Assembly (NCBI GenBank): GCA_002794785.1
Contig: NBBA01000001.1
Coordinates: 4,154,001-4,218,000, forward strand
Direction: 5' to 3'
Length of the DNA stretch: 64,000 bases
Origin: Coniferiporia sulphurascens
Lineage: Eukaryota; Basidiomycota; Agaricomycetes; Hymenochaetales; Hymenochaetaceae
Positions within the stretch are counted from its first letter, which is position 1, and each line of letters starts with the position of its first letter. Position numbers and translations under genes: made by a program. A model generated the notes under the pieces. That model did no database searches. It saw only the letters and a program-made list of their open reading frames with translations, and was not told where the DNA came from. Shown here piece after piece: positions 48,527 through 59,831 of the stretch.

Positions 48527-50238
48527 GCTACCTTGCGCGATTCAACCTTGTTTAAGCTGCAACAGAAGAGCGACACGAAAGCACACGAGGTCTGGCGAGA
48601 AGAGTTGCGTAATTAGCGGTTGATTTGGAGCACAGGAGGCTGTAGACGAAATAACAGTGGTGTGTACGGATTGGGAGGTCCGAGGACTTGTCGTAATTGG
48701 TGGGGTTTGTTACTGCTATTTACATACCTGAAAAATATAGACTTTCAACAGTCACAGCAAGCGTACTAGGAGCAGATGGACAAGCTTGATCACGTTAGAT
48801 GTAGGCGGCACGACAAAGAGGGAGAGGACGAGAGGGAAGCAAAGAACAGGTCGCGTCGCAGTCGGATAGAGCCATCTATGATTCCATATTACTAGTCCAT
48901 TTAAGGAAGGTCCTTCTCGCGAGGAATACGCAAAGCGGCCCTCAGTTTTGCTTTACCTTAGTCCCGACCGAGTTCCTGACTTTCGTCAAGTTTCTTTTTC
49001 ATCAGACGCTTTCGCGGGTCTCGATCACAAAGACACTAGCTGTGTGGCTCGGTGCTCTACATCACACAGTCGTTAGAGCTGACCTCAAATGCGTCGAAGC
49101 ATCTAAGTATTCCCTCCCACACCTACCGTGTCTACAGCGCAACGGCTCTTCCGAAGCAGAGTATACTTGGCTTTCCCCCTATCTAATTGCGGAGCTACAA
49201 GTGATACCATCATCGAATTCAAGTGTGCCGAGCAACCCGCCGAACATGGGCAGATGCGGGGTCGTGTAGTGGCTGACGGGAATTGGTGTGAAACGAATTT
49301 CATCCCAAACCACGTCGGACTCCACGAGTCAGACGTTTGAATGACCCCAAATCGCCATTTTCTCTTTTTTCCTGATCAATTGTTTATAGCATGGGGAAGA
49401 GACGGGTTTCTAGAACAGATTGCCATCATTTCCTGCTAGTATCCCTTGTTCGTACCTTCCTCCATTTTTTAATTTAAAGATTCTGCGGACTTAAAGAAAG
49501 GCGCAGAAATAATTACCGAAGGTATCGCCTTCCATTTGTCCAGACAGTAAAGGCAAGTACTCTCCGCTGTCCGTACTGAACAGTGAATGGAAACGAACTT
49601 GGAAACGGCACAACGGAAGCCTGATCTTGACTCTATTGCTAGCTCGGGTTTCAAGTGTTTTTCAGCACGCACTTAGGAAATTATGAACACACGATCTGCG
49701 GACCACGAAAATTCGGCTATCACATTCTGTATGCCATCTTTCTCGGTACCGGCTGTGAACGGGAAATTCCACTAGGTACGTACTTCATTTGCACCTTGAC
49801 CTTCTGGCCGAGTCTCGAACCTAGCTTAATACTTCAGCCAGGTGATGGATACTCTGCTTGAAAAATAGCTAGCCTTCACGTGCGTCATTGGAGGATATGC
49901 CAATGTGGCCATTTCATATGAGTTGCAACGTACTTAGTCCTGCAGTCTCCGAATCTATCGGATAGGTAGTTGAGTGCAAACCAAAGGTTGGCTTATTCAT
50001 CCACGCCATGGGTTGCGTACTGACCTGAAAATTATTAGCATACAGAAAGCTGAATTGATAGGATCACTGCTAGACTTTCTTCAAATGCGGTTGGGCTTTG
50101 AATGACATATAGCATGGTCAGCCACTAATGCAAGATCCTCGGTCGACAGTCAGCCCATCTATCGTGTCGCGCCATATAAAATGTCGCCCCCTCCCCCAGC
50201 TCGTTTCTGTCGTTTCGTATTAATATCTCAGTTTCTAA
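48527..50238. other. Divergent intergenic region, RAC1 / 754-residue unknown
   Basis: The 1.7 kb between two outward-facing genes holds their promoters. No coding motif, tRNA or repeat could be supported. The only clear signal is the TATA box at 50174. Confidence 0.5.
50174..50181 (+). promoter_or_regulatory. TATA box of the 754-residue gene
   Basis: ATATAAAA lies 58 bp before the last base preceding ATG 50239, within a stretch followed by C-rich sequence typical of strong fungal core promoters. Confidence 0.55.
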
Positions 50239-52503
50239 ATGACTGTCAGTTTTGACTCAACAACAGATGTCTCTCCTAATATTCCTCCAGTTCATTTTGG
50301 CCGGACTCGGCACCGCAAACGCTCGAGCTCTTTGTTTGCTCTTGATTCGCTCTCTCCTCCTTCGCCCCCCTTGTCTCGTAGTGGTTCTACATATGGCTGT
50401 GATCTTGCTGCTATATCCGGCGAGATTCCAATAATCTTTGCCTTCTTGACAACCAATTCGATGCCCTCGGAGGAAAGGCTTTCTCAGATGGCTTGTCTTA
50501 GGCCAACTCTACCGCCTCTTGCGAAGTTCTCACCAATGTCTGCGTTCTTCCCTATGAGCGACAGCAGTGGAACACTCGATACGATCGGCACTCGGACTTT
50601 TGGTACGGTCAGACCCCTGTCTGACCGTTCTGATGACCGAAGGTACTCTTCCAGTGAAGTTTCTATGACCGACCCCCCTGCAGATGTCTGCCGAGTTTTC
50701 GAAGAAACTTCGCCAACTACGCCCTTGGCTAATTCAGTTAACTTGGATCAAGACTACATTGCGCCATCAGAGAGCACACTTGAAGTGCATGTACTAGATT
50801 ACGACGAAGGTCAGAAGGGGCTGACCGATGAATCTCAGCCTCCCATGTCGGCATTCACGGCTACATCTTCCGCCTGGGGCTATGGCAATCCTGCAGATGC
50901 ACCTCATCTATCGGGTTCCGATACGCCTATTTCTAGTGCTCCCGTGGTGCTATCAAGTATTCTCGCACGCTCGTCGCCAACGCAGGGCTCCTCACTTCAA
51001 AACTTGACCGATAGAGTAATACACAACACGGAACTGCCGATCGAGCGTGTCAATAAATATCCAACGTTGTTCAGTAGCCAGTCGCTCTCGACGATTCGAT
51101 GCGCGGCATTCAACTCTGTGTCATCTCGCAATAGTAACACTGCTCTGAGTCCTCCGCATACACCGGAATTGGATGATAAAACACCGACGCAGTCTACGTT
51201 TTTAAAGCGACGGGAGCATGCCGAACACTTTCCCGGGTCATTCCGCCAGGATCGGCATTCCGATGTTGCTAACAGCGCGGCCTCTATTCGAACTTCTTCT
51301 TCTACTTCCGAGCTTGAGACAGGTTTCCGATACCCCCCGCTCGAAAAGAGGAAGAGGCCTGTGACGACGTACACCCCCGGGAAAGACACACCAAGAGCCA
51401 TCAGAGATGCCCGATCCATTTTCAGTGAGGTCGGGAACACCATCAGTCCTGAACCCGCAACGCCCCTTCCTGTTCCATGTCTGAAACATGCCCAGTGGCT
51501 GCGCGACACCATCGTCGAGCTCTGGATCGACCAAGAAGGCTTCCGCGCCATCCGCCCTCAATTCTTCCTCGCCTCCGTCAGCAATGGCCTCCCATACGCG
51601 CCGGACCAGCGCAGTGCCTCGCGGGGGCGCGAAGATGACCCGCTCTTCACAACCGTCGCTGAGTTCCTGCCCGTCTCGCGCGTGGCGCACCTCTTCCACC
51701 ACGCTCCGCTCGACCGCGCGCCAACGCTCACGCGCATCACCGCGAACGGGGACGAGACGCACGACTACATCGCGCGCGCCGCGACCCTCGCCCTACGCGA
51801 GGGCGGCGTGTTCTTCGTGCACGGAACAGAGGACCACCGCGTCGGGCCTACTGCAGGTGCCGCCCCGCGCATCGTGCGTCTGAACTGGCGCTTCGAGTAC
51901 TTCGTGTCCGACCGCCGCCCCGCCGGCGCAACGCAGCGCGGTGAGAAAGTGCTCACGCCGCTCTCGTTCAGCTGCACGCCTGCGCTGCTCGACCGTGCGC
52001 GAGCAAGTAAGGTCGGCGTGATGCACATCGTGAAGAAGACGCTTCTACCGAACCTCGTCGCGCAGAAACTCGAGCCACCCGACATCCCCGCGCCCGGCCT
52101 CGCGCACGTGCCAGTGCCAGTGCCCACGAGCGAATCGCGCAGCTCCATGTCGTCGCGGCGGAGCAGCAGATCCGTCTTCGCGAAGGCAGGCGCACGCATT
52201 ACCGGCAGGCGCGAGTCGGCGTCGGAGTCGGGCTCCCCACCGCGTCCGAGTCCCCCGCTGCCGTACACGAAGCACCGACGCGGTAGTCGGAGCGAGACGA
52301 CGGCGGAGGACCTCCTGCGGCGATGGGATGGTCCCGCGCGTCGTACGCACCACGAGCGCTCGCGCTCCGCTGTGACTAGTGCTACCTACGAACCGATGAA
52401 ATACATTCACAATGAGGCCCAGGAGCGTCTCCCCCCATATAAAGCAGAACACAGTGCTGGTCGGGCCTATCGTCCCGAAAGGCGACCTTCTGAAAATTTT
52501 TGA
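50239..52503 (+). CDS. Intronless 754-residue protein, unknown central domain
   Basis: A single exon of 2.3 kb begins MTVSFDSTTDVSPNIPPVHF. Residues 1-410 are Ser/Thr/Pro-rich and probably disordered, with many SP/TP sites. Residues about 415-610 look folded: LRDTIVELWIDQEGFRAIRP, FTTVAEFLPVSRVAHLFHHA, DYIARAATLALREGGVFFVH, IVRLNWRFEYFVSDRR, LTPLSFSCTPALLDRARASK and VGVMHIVKKTLLPNLVAQKL. The rest is Arg/Ser-rich. GC content and third-position G/C rise sharply from about 51480 on. I recall similar unnamed proteins in other Agaricomycetes but know no function or domain name. No signal peptide or membrane helix was seen. Confidence 0.8.
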   Translation: MTVSFDSTTDVSPNIPPVHFGRTRHRKRSSSLFALDSLSPPSPPLSRSGSTYGCDLAAISGEIPIIFAFLTTNSMPSEERLSQMACLRPTLPPLAKFSPMSAFFPMSDSSGTLDTIGTRTFGTVRPLSDRSDDRRYSSSEVSMTDPPADVCRVFEETSPTTPLANSVNLDQDYIAPSESTLEVHVLDYDEGQKGLTDESQPPMSAFTATSSAWGYGNPADAPHLSGSDTPISSAPVVLSSILARSSPTQGSSLQNLTDRVIHNTELPIERVNKYPTLFSSQSLSTIRCAAFNSVSSRNSNTALSPPHTPELDDKTPTQSTFLKRREHAEHFPGSFRQDRHSDVANSAASIRTSSSTSELETGFRYPPLEKRKRPVTTYTPGKDTPRAIRDARSIFSEVGNTISPEPATPLPVPCLKHAQWLRDTIVELWIDQEGFRAIRPQFFLASVSNGLPYAPDQRSASRGREDDPLFTTVAEFLPVSRVAHLFHHAPLDRAPTLTRITANGDETHDYIARAATLALREGGVFFVHGTEDHRVGPTAGAAPRIVRLNWRFEYFVSDRRPAGATQRGEKVLTPLSFSCTPALLDRARASKVGVMHIVKKTLLPNLVAQKLEPPDIPAPGLAHVPVPVPTSESRSSMSSRRSSRSVFAKAGARITGRRESASESGSPPRPSPPLPYTKHRRGSRSETTAEDLLRRWDGPARRTHHERSRSAVTSATYEPMKYIHNEAQERLPPYKAEHSAGRAYRPERRPSENF

Positions 52504-52852
52504 CTCTGATCATGGGGCGCCAGCTGAAGCCGGGACTGAGACTGGGACGCAGAGACGTCGGAACTCCATCCTCGTAGAGGTCGTCGACAACGTCCAAGTA
52601 ACGCTTTTACCAGCCCCCCCTCGGCATAAATAACGCGAGCACATCCACATTCGCACACGACATATGATTATTTTTCTCCGATTTCCGATTACAGCTACCT
52701 ATAAACGAGACAAGAAACTACGTATATATGCATGTATCTATATAGACTCAAGAACAAAGAAAGAAAGATCAGCTGGCAGATAAACGACCGATATGTCCGC
52801 TTTTTCCTCTCCACAGTACCGTTGAGAGTATCATTAAAAAAAATGGCGAGTT
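52504..52852. other. Convergent intergenic region, unknown / ALG9
   Basis: This holds two gene 3' ends, with A-runs near 52836-52843 and several AATAAA-like motifs on either strand. No gene. Confidence 0.5.
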
Positions 52853-55297
52853 TTAGAAGATCCCTTGCTTCTTCAGCAGGCAGTAGTCCCCAAACGAGTT
52901 GAGCGTCTGCCACCACTTCCCCGGGAGCCAAAGGGCGCGAGTCAGCAGTTGGGAGTGGGCCGCGTCCAAGAAGGGCGCACAGTGCATGCGCTCCCAGTGT
53001 TCAGCGTCGGCGGCGTAGCGCGGCTCGTGTGGGCCAGACGTCGGGTGTTCCGGGAAGTCCAGATCAATGAGGTAGTGACAAGTCTCTATCTCCACCTGAA
53101 CAAAGTAGAAAAGAAGAACCATCAGACAGTGAACATGAGAATTTTAAAAAAAGGCGTCATACGTAGTGCCTCGGGTCCTCCTTATTCAAATCGTTCAGAT
53201 CCTCGGGTATAACCCTCGTCCCCTCCCTTCTCCAAAGCGCACCGGTTCCGTTCCCACCATCGGCGAAATGCCCAGGGAGCATCCCGTCGAACGCGCTCTT
53301 CACAAACCCAACATGCACGCCGTCAGGGACGAGAAAATGGCCAGGGAAGCGGTACCACTCCTTCGCGAGGCACAGTGTAAGGTTGAGCGTCTTCACGGGC
53401 CCCAAATCGACGCGCGGCGTATCACGAGCGTCGCCGCTCGCGTACGGCGAAGGGGGCGGGGGAGGCGGGAGTAAGCCTGTGACGTTCAGCACGCGCAGGA
53501 GCTCGTGCGCCTCGAAGTGGTGTGCGATCTCGAGCGGGGCGTGGAAGTAGTAGCTCTGTGCGAGGATGCGCGAGGCCGAGACGAGCCCGGAGAAGAGCAC
53601 GACGGCGAGCGTGGCGAGTTTGAAGAGCGAGGTGCGCGAGGCCTTGTAGGACGAGCGCGTCAGCTGTACGTAGGCTGTTTCGAGCCAGCCGCGGGCTAGG
53701 AAGAGCGTGACTGCGGCGTTGAATGCGAGGAAGGGGTAGGCGGGGAAGAAGAATCGTTCCTCCTTGTGTGCCTGTGAAGTCAGGATACCGAACCACACGT
53801 AGAAGGGTGCCAGTCTGATTGCTAGCAGAGTGAATGGCGAGCTGCGTTCGCCGGCCGCTTTGTCCTTCTCTTTTTCTGCCGCGTTAACTGATCTGAGCGG
53901 ACCTCCGAGACGCTTGTTATCGACAAAATAAGTCAACACGAGCGCGGGAATAGAGAGCAGGGCGAGGGGGGTGACGACATTGAAATTGAGAAGCAGGTTG
54001 TAGAGGTAGAAGTACCAAGGTTCGGTACCGTACAAGTCCGGCCCACGAGCAGATCCGCCAAAGATGTTGTATTTGATGATATTCCAAGGGACAATAGTCA
54101 AGCGCCCATATGCAAGGCTGTCGATGCCAATAACCGGGATCTGATTATCTCGTTAGAAAAATTAATCTGTAAAGCAAAAAAAAAAAAAAAAAGATCGAAG
54201 CATGCGTACAAACAACAAGGCAGCACACGCTCCGGCGGCCAGGAGTCGTACGACACGAGCGTAGAACCACGCCAGTTGCTTCTTCTGCACAACGCGGTCC
54301 GCTCCGCGAACGAAGAGTTCCTCAAACACAAACGGTATCGCAACGGCTAGCGAAAACGGCCAGCCCACAATAGCACCCGCCGCGAACAAAACCGTCGCAA
54401 ACAAGGTCCGTCGAGTATTGCTCAAGGAGGGGGCGTCCAAAGTGTACGCGAACGCAAGAGTATTTGCGAACATTGCAAAGGTCGAAGGGAGGAAGGCTGG
54501 CCGGACGGACGGACGGAGAAAATCAATCAATATCTCCGACTCCAACCGGACATAAAAGCTAATTACCGGCAGTTGCGTTCCACATCCCCGCGCTGAATAA
54601 AAGCATGAAGAACATGTACCGTCCAACGCGGAAGTTGACTTTCTCCATGACTGTCCTGTACAATTTCGCCTCGCACAAAGCCGACGCAGATGTGAGAAAG
54701 ATGCGTAGTGCGAAAAACGCCATCCGCTAAATTAAAAAAAAGTGGGTGAACAAACACTAAAAGCGGAGATATAAGAGAATGTACGCACTTTATCCATGTT
54801 CAAAAGTCGTACGGGAGCTGTTGCAGGAAACAAATGCAGGACAATGTAAGCCCAGCTCCGAATTGCAAACTGAGGAGAGGTTTCCCATGTTTGGAAACCA
54901 TATCCCCTGTCAAGGTAATGCAGAGGTTCCCAGAAGTTATACACTTTAAGAAAATCAGACATTCAATATTCATGCGGTGCATTACGAGAACGAGTCGACC
55001 GGCATCACCTTCGTCACAGTCCGAAATATTCGAGTACATCGCCCCACTCACACGGATGAGCAGGAGAATCCGCACTGCGAGAGAAAAGCTCGGGCACCAC
55101 GGAGGGCGCTGCGACCTAGAGTCGAGGTTGTGTTAAATTGTCAAGTAAAAATGAACGAAGTAGACGCACCTGCGAGTGAGGTCTTGGAGCAAGCCATCAT
55201 GACGAGCCATGGGTTTAGGTGCATCCTTCTTCGCCTTGGCCGCCGCATCTGCGCCCGGACGCTGAAAGCGCAGGGTCTGTGTTCCCGGCATACTCAT
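52853..55297 (-). CDS. ALG9: ALG9 alpha-1,2-mannosyltransferase (GT22)
   Basis: ALG9 adds the seventh and ninth mannoses to the dolichol-linked N-glycan precursor in the ER lumen. ATG 55297 begins MSMPGTQTLRFQRPGADAAA. The first luminal loop contains the GT22 signature VYNFWEPLHYLDRGYGFQTW with ETSPQFAIRSWAYI. Multiple membrane helices follow, including LAFAYTLDAPS, GWPFSLAVAIPFVFEELFV and TIVPWNIIKYNIFGG, then GTEPWYFYLYNLLLNFNVVT. HKEERFFFPAYPFLAFNAAV is the conserved family HKEERF block. The C-terminus is soluble: GKWWQTLNSFGDYCLLKKQG, stop 52853. Introns include a poly-A/T tract at about 54175-54192. Length is normal. Confidence 0.92.
54175..54192. repeat. Homopolymer A tract (T on the gene strand) in an ALG9 intron
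   Basis: A run of about 18 A on the plus strand lies inside a minus-strand intron of ALG9. It is likely variable in length and prone to sequencing error. Confidence 0.6.
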
Positions 55298-55894
55298 GAC
55301 GAGACAGGTGCCCGCAATGGGTGAGCTAGTTTCGAGCTGAGCTTGAGATACCCTGGGCTCTAGAGCGGCTTGGGGCAAGTCAGCAGCACTGTGTAGACCG
55401 CGCGCGTGCGTGTCCGAGCAGGCTCTGGTTTTATAGGGATGCGGCGAGAACGATACGGAATGCAAGAGTCCGCGGAACGCGAGTCGGCGCGGGCGAGTCG
55501 TGGTCAAAAACTTGAGTACGTAATGGAAAGCCGAGGAGTCCGCCGAACCCCTAACATTTGTTTTTTATTTTTTATTTCAAAAAATTCAAAAAAATTACGA
55601 TGCAAGAGAAGAAGAAAAAGACGACGGATATATCGTTACAATATCCGAGATTATTTCATAGATTATGCATAGAGTGCTGGATGACCCGCCCAATTTTAGA
55701 GAGAGATATGCCATCGGACGTCCGGAATATTACAGTAATGACCGTGGCGCTCGGATCCCGGTCGGGATCTCTCCTCTGCGGCACGTAATACCTTCCTTCC
55801 ACCCAAGTTCGCGCCTTTGATCTCCCTAGCCGCCCGTCGCTGACGCGAGGAAAAAAAACACTGGAGACTCGGAGAAGATGCAATCGTCATCAAT

Positions 55895-56470
55895 ATGGCC
55901 CGAGACGATGACACAATTCCTGCTTTGTCTTCGCCGTCCAAGCCCAGGACCAGAAGACCGCTAATCTCGAGTCGTACCCGCCATGATGCAGCTTTTCCCC
56001 TCCCTTTCACTCTCCTTCAACCACACCAGAGACCAAACATAGCCCGAGCACTAACTGAGGCAGGCTGTACGAGTCGCAAACAGGCGCTCTGCATTAGATT
56101 CCTCCCTAACTGGCTACCCCCGAGACCCCGAGTCGTTCTGACTGTCCGCCCGCATCACATCAAAGAGGCCAAAGCTACCCATAGTCTAACTCCTAATAGG
56201 CACTATTACTCCTCCTTGCACTATGCAGTCCTGATTCCGGTCACGTCAGCCGTCAAATCATCAATATTAACACCCGCCTACCGCCACACTGGTACTAGTA
56301 CTGTGCGTCCCCATACTAGTGTGGCCCGGCGACCTCGGCCCCAGGCTCCTGCAGCAACTTCGACGACTCCCGAACAATATCATTCGAATATGAATTCAAG
56401 TTCGCATTCGCACACATCCAACTTCGACCGGACAGACGAAACAACGTCCATCACGAAACCACGCGCTTGA
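55895..56470 (+). CDS. Hypothetical 191-residue frame
   Basis: ATG 55895 opens MARDDDTIPALSSPSKPRTR and the frame stays open to 56470 (DETTSITKPRA). It is rich in Ser, Thr, Pro, His and Arg and has no hydrophobic core or known motif. C-rich plus-strand composition makes long open frames more likely by chance, so I treat it as doubtful. Confidence 0.2.
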   Translation: MARDDDTIPALSSPSKPRTRRPLISSRTRHDAAFPLPFTLLQPHQRPNIARALTEAGCTSRKQALCIRFLPNWLPPRPRVVLTVRPHHIKEAKATHSLTPNRHYYSSLHYAVLIPVTSAVKSSILTPAYRHTGTSTVRPHTSVARRPRPQAPAATSTTPEQYHSNMNSSSHSHTSNFDRTDETTSITKPRA

Positions 56471-56979
56471 CGCTCGCTCCCCGATTAATTGCCTCATGCA
56501 TAGTACTAGTGTATGATGCTCCACCGCTTTGAAATTCACGCCACGGCAAAGACGCCGGCCAGAAACAGATCTGTATTCCAATCGTTCAGTCGTTCATTCC
56601 GGTACTACTTGCACAAGGCGGGCGTTAAAACAGGTCCTCGTCGGCTTCCCTGATTCGACCCGGAGCTCGTTGTCCCTCCGGCACCGTGACTTTACCTTCC
56701 ATCGCACTTACGCGGGACGGACGAATCCCGGGTCTAAAAAAAATCTTGATATTTTTGGGGAGGGGGGATGCTGGTGGCGCCAGATCAATTAACGCCGACA
56801 TCGCAATCAACGTCAACATTCAAGAATCGCGGACGGTCCGAGCTCCTGCTACTCTTTTCTCTGTTCCTTTTTCAAAGCGCGGACTTACGAACGGCGAAGG
56901 ACTACCCAGAGCGATAAAATAAATCCATTACTGTGAATCTACTCTGCTGCTGCCGATACATTCCTGCGAGACAGGGCTC

Positions 56980-57010
56980 AAAGAAAGAAAAGAAAAAGAA
57001 AAGAAAAAGA
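56980..57010. repeat. GAAA/GAAAA microsatellite
   Basis: A pure A/G run made of GAAA and GAAAAA units is followed shortly by a direct repeat of GATTCGA at 57040-57052. Confidence 0.7.
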
Positions 57011-57138
57011 ATCGAATTCAAGAGAGAGTAAGGAGCGAAGATTCGAGATTCGAGATGCAGGATATATCGGTGTACATGTCACATGTCCGTCCACAATTCA
57101 ACGGGCGGACTGGCGGGCGAGGTGTCCTCCTTTACGCT

Positions 57139-59489
57139 TTACACGGTAGCCTTCTCCACATCGGCCCTAGTCCTGTTCGCACCAGCTACATCCACCACCT
57201 GGTACGGCCCCCGTCCAAACTCAATTCCGCGTCTGAGTCCACCGCCCTCGCCCTCGCCCTCGCCCTTGTCCTCACCCCCATTCCCATCCTCGTTCTCATC
57301 GCGCGACGCAAGGCTGCGCAGCTCAACGTCCCCACCTCCCCCAGTGCGCGTCTGCGAGAAGATCGTCGACCCAATCGTCGTGGTCAACACCCCAACACTC
57401 ACACCGCTCCACACACTCGCGCTTCCAAAATCCAGCGCCGCCACCGCGACCCCGGGCGCCTTCTTCGTGTGCGGCGAGGCCGCGGAGGGGTCGCTGAGCG
57501 CAGAGACGGAGCCGTAGCTCGTGCCGTACGTCCGACGCGCCGCTCACGCTTACGGTCGTGCCCGCGTGTCCGGGGAGCCCGAGGCGCAGCGCGTGTGCGT
57601 GCTGATGCGCGCCGGGCGAGCGGGCGTGTGCGTACCCGAGGGACTGGGCGAACGAGGAGGGCTGCGAGATGCTGTACCCGCGTTCGCGCAGGTCGAGGAT
57701 CATGCGGCACGCGAGGACGTCTGCGAACATGACGCTTAGCGGGATGTTGATCGCTGACATGACTGCCTTTGGTCTGTTAGTGGCGGGGCGGGGCATCAGT
57801 GTGGGTCTGCATTGCTAAGTACAGGGGGACGGACTGGAGGTAGAAGATGCCGTTGACCTGCAGGACATGTCGGGTGAGCGAGTCAGCCCTAGGGCAAGAG
57901 GGAGGTGCGGACTTACGAGGTTGGCGATTGAGATCAAGACGAAGTAAAAAATCCCTGATATACTCCCGTGTGAGCGCAAAAGGGGAGGAAGAGAGGGGGG
58001 GACACATAAACGTCACCTTCTCGAAGGAACGTCTGGATGAGCGGGCTCTTCGTCGGTCCACACATACGGCGGATGCTGATAGCCTTCCATAGCGTCATCA
58101 TCGTGACGGTGACGTCGAAGGCTAGTGAGGCCATCTGGGGGTTCTTGGTGAAGTGGCTGTCGCGTCGCTGCGCGGTGTGGAATTGGTACTTACGAAAAAC
58201 CCTGGTGGAGTATAGTTCTCAGAAAAGAAGGGAGAGGGGGACACGCGAATCGCCGATCTCTCCGACGGATCTTACTTACCAAGGATATGTGCAGAATGAG
58301 GCTTCGACATCGGGAAGCACGGGCCTTTGTCCTGTGTACGAGGTGAATTTAGCATATCAAGCGCAAAAGTACCATCAACGATCTTACGAAGGGCGGCGTA
58401 ACAAAAGGCAGCGCTGCGCATGAACAAACTCAAGTCAGCCAAAGGGGATGCATATAGCACACACACGCATACAAATAAACGTCAGACTCACGCAGCATCT
58501 GCTCAATGTCGACGTAGAGCTGGTACGCGAGTGCGCCGGCGAGGCCCGTGATGAGCGCAGCGAGGAGGTACTTGTCGCGGTTGAAGAACGCGTACGTGCG
58601 TATCAGGAGTACAACTGGCTACGAAAAAACCGGGGAAAGCGGTGGGGTGTTCGAGATCAAGGTCAAGGTCAAGAGCCGAACAGGACGAGGGGGATGCGAG
58701 AAGGGGAGGGGAAAAACGCGACGCGCCTTCTGCACCAGCTTGGTTCCACATTGCGAGCGCGACGGGCGACTGGGAAGCGAGCGTGCGAGCGGAAGGTGCA
58801 TTTAACGCGTCAGCAAAAGAAAAAAGAAAAAAAGCGCGCGCGTGTGCGGGATTTGGCGTCGGGGGCGGGCGAATAGCGAAGACGCACTTTATATATCCGC
58901 TGACAGGTCTCGAGCGAGTGGTTTCCGACGAAGACGCTCAGGATGTAGGGCATGGCGATGAGGACCCAGTACCTGCAGAAGAAATAGGAGAGCTTCGCGG
59001 CTGTCCAGCTCGACTAGGCGGGAGGTCGGTCGCGGTCATTAATATTAATTCCCGCCGAATTAGGTAGGCGCGTGTACACACACCTTCCATATCTGTTTAG
59101 GGAGGAGGCGCGCACGATCCCGATTCCGCGTCAGGCACGTGGGGCGGCGGCGAGTAGGAGGGGGAAAAGGGGTAGAGTCTGGACGCACGAATTTGTACTC
59201 TCTTGGGAGACTGACGATCCAGTCCCAGACGACTACGGCGTCTGGTGGAGAGTGTCAGGCGGGCATGGCTTGGTGGGACCTAGGGGCGAACTTACACATG
59301 CCTGTGGGACAGCGCGTAGGGTGAGTGAGTGAGTGAAATAAAAGGGAAAAAAAGAGACACTGACAGCAGAAATAGACTTGTGTGCTGGGGAGCGGATAGG
59401 TGGTTAGCGAGACTGGTCTGGCGTCGGGAAGGAGGGGCCACTTACACGAAGATGTAGTGCTGGGCCGAGGCAAGTGGGTCGGAGGCCAT
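57139..59489 (-). CDS. DUF6533-type seven-helix membrane protein
   Basis: This belongs to a large Agaricomycete family of unknown function, receptor-like in topology. ATG 59489 begins MASDPLASAQHYIF. The signature VVVWDWIVSLPREYKF and IWK is formed over exons near 59090-59245. Helical segments follow: RYWVLIAMPYILSVFVGNHS with LETCQRIYK, then PVVLLIRTYAFFNRDKYLLA and ALITGLAGALAYQLY, then MASLAFDVTVTMMTLWKAIS, IFYFVLISIANLVNGIFYLQ and AINIPLSVMFADVLACRMIL ending DLRERG. The cytoplasmic tail changes frame between 57560 and 57510: one frame stays open to 57323, another gives SVSALSDPSAASPHTKKAPG and runs to the stop at 57139. A short intron or a frameshift must lie there. Exon borders at the 5' end (59250-59450) are also unsure. 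Confidence 0.75.
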
Positions 59490-59831
59490 CTAGACGCTAA
59501 CCCAGGTGGGAGGTGGTTGAAGGGGAGGAGGAGAGGGAGACCAAGACAGCCCAGTAGTACATGTATTTGTCTGCGAAATATATGGCGACGCGAGTAATGG
59601 TTTCGAAAGCAGGTCGACTTCCCAAGTAGATCTGCAGAGCGAATAACCAATGCAGTAAGTCAAGTTTAGGCATCCCGGCTCCGGCGAGCGACAGACACCT
59701 GTCTTTCCCCTTTTCATTTTCACTTTTCTGCTCCTCATCCGCAGATAGGCAATAAAGTAACAGTAATCCATTACACTTGGGGGTATACACATACACATAC
59801 GTACAAACGATTGGCAGATTACATAAGCACG
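59490..59831. other. Intergenic region between DUF6533 and F-box genes
   Basis: These 342 bp lie between two minus-strand genes: promoter of the first and 3' UTR of the second. Frames running through it have no recognisable motif. Confidence 0.5.

Larger units (their letters stand above)
55298..57138. other. Long intergenic region upstream of ALG9
   Basis: These 1.8 kb contain the ALG9 promoter and the 3' UTR of the DUF6533 gene. A 191-codon plus-strand frame (55895-56470) is listed separately with low confidence. An A/T-rich block (55555-55680) and a GAAA microsatellite (56980-57010) are the other notable parts. Confidence 0.5.

Noticed and set aside
49800..49860. A B-box-like GGTTCGAGACTC on the minus strand, a possible tRNA
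   Set aside because: The expected T-arm does not pair, and no acceptor stem or A-box could be placed at the right distance.
57055..57732. Long plus-strand Arg/Pro-rich frames opposite the DUF6533 gene
   Set aside because: They are shadows of GC-rich coding sequence on the minus strand. The Arg/Pro-rich composition is typical of antisense reading.
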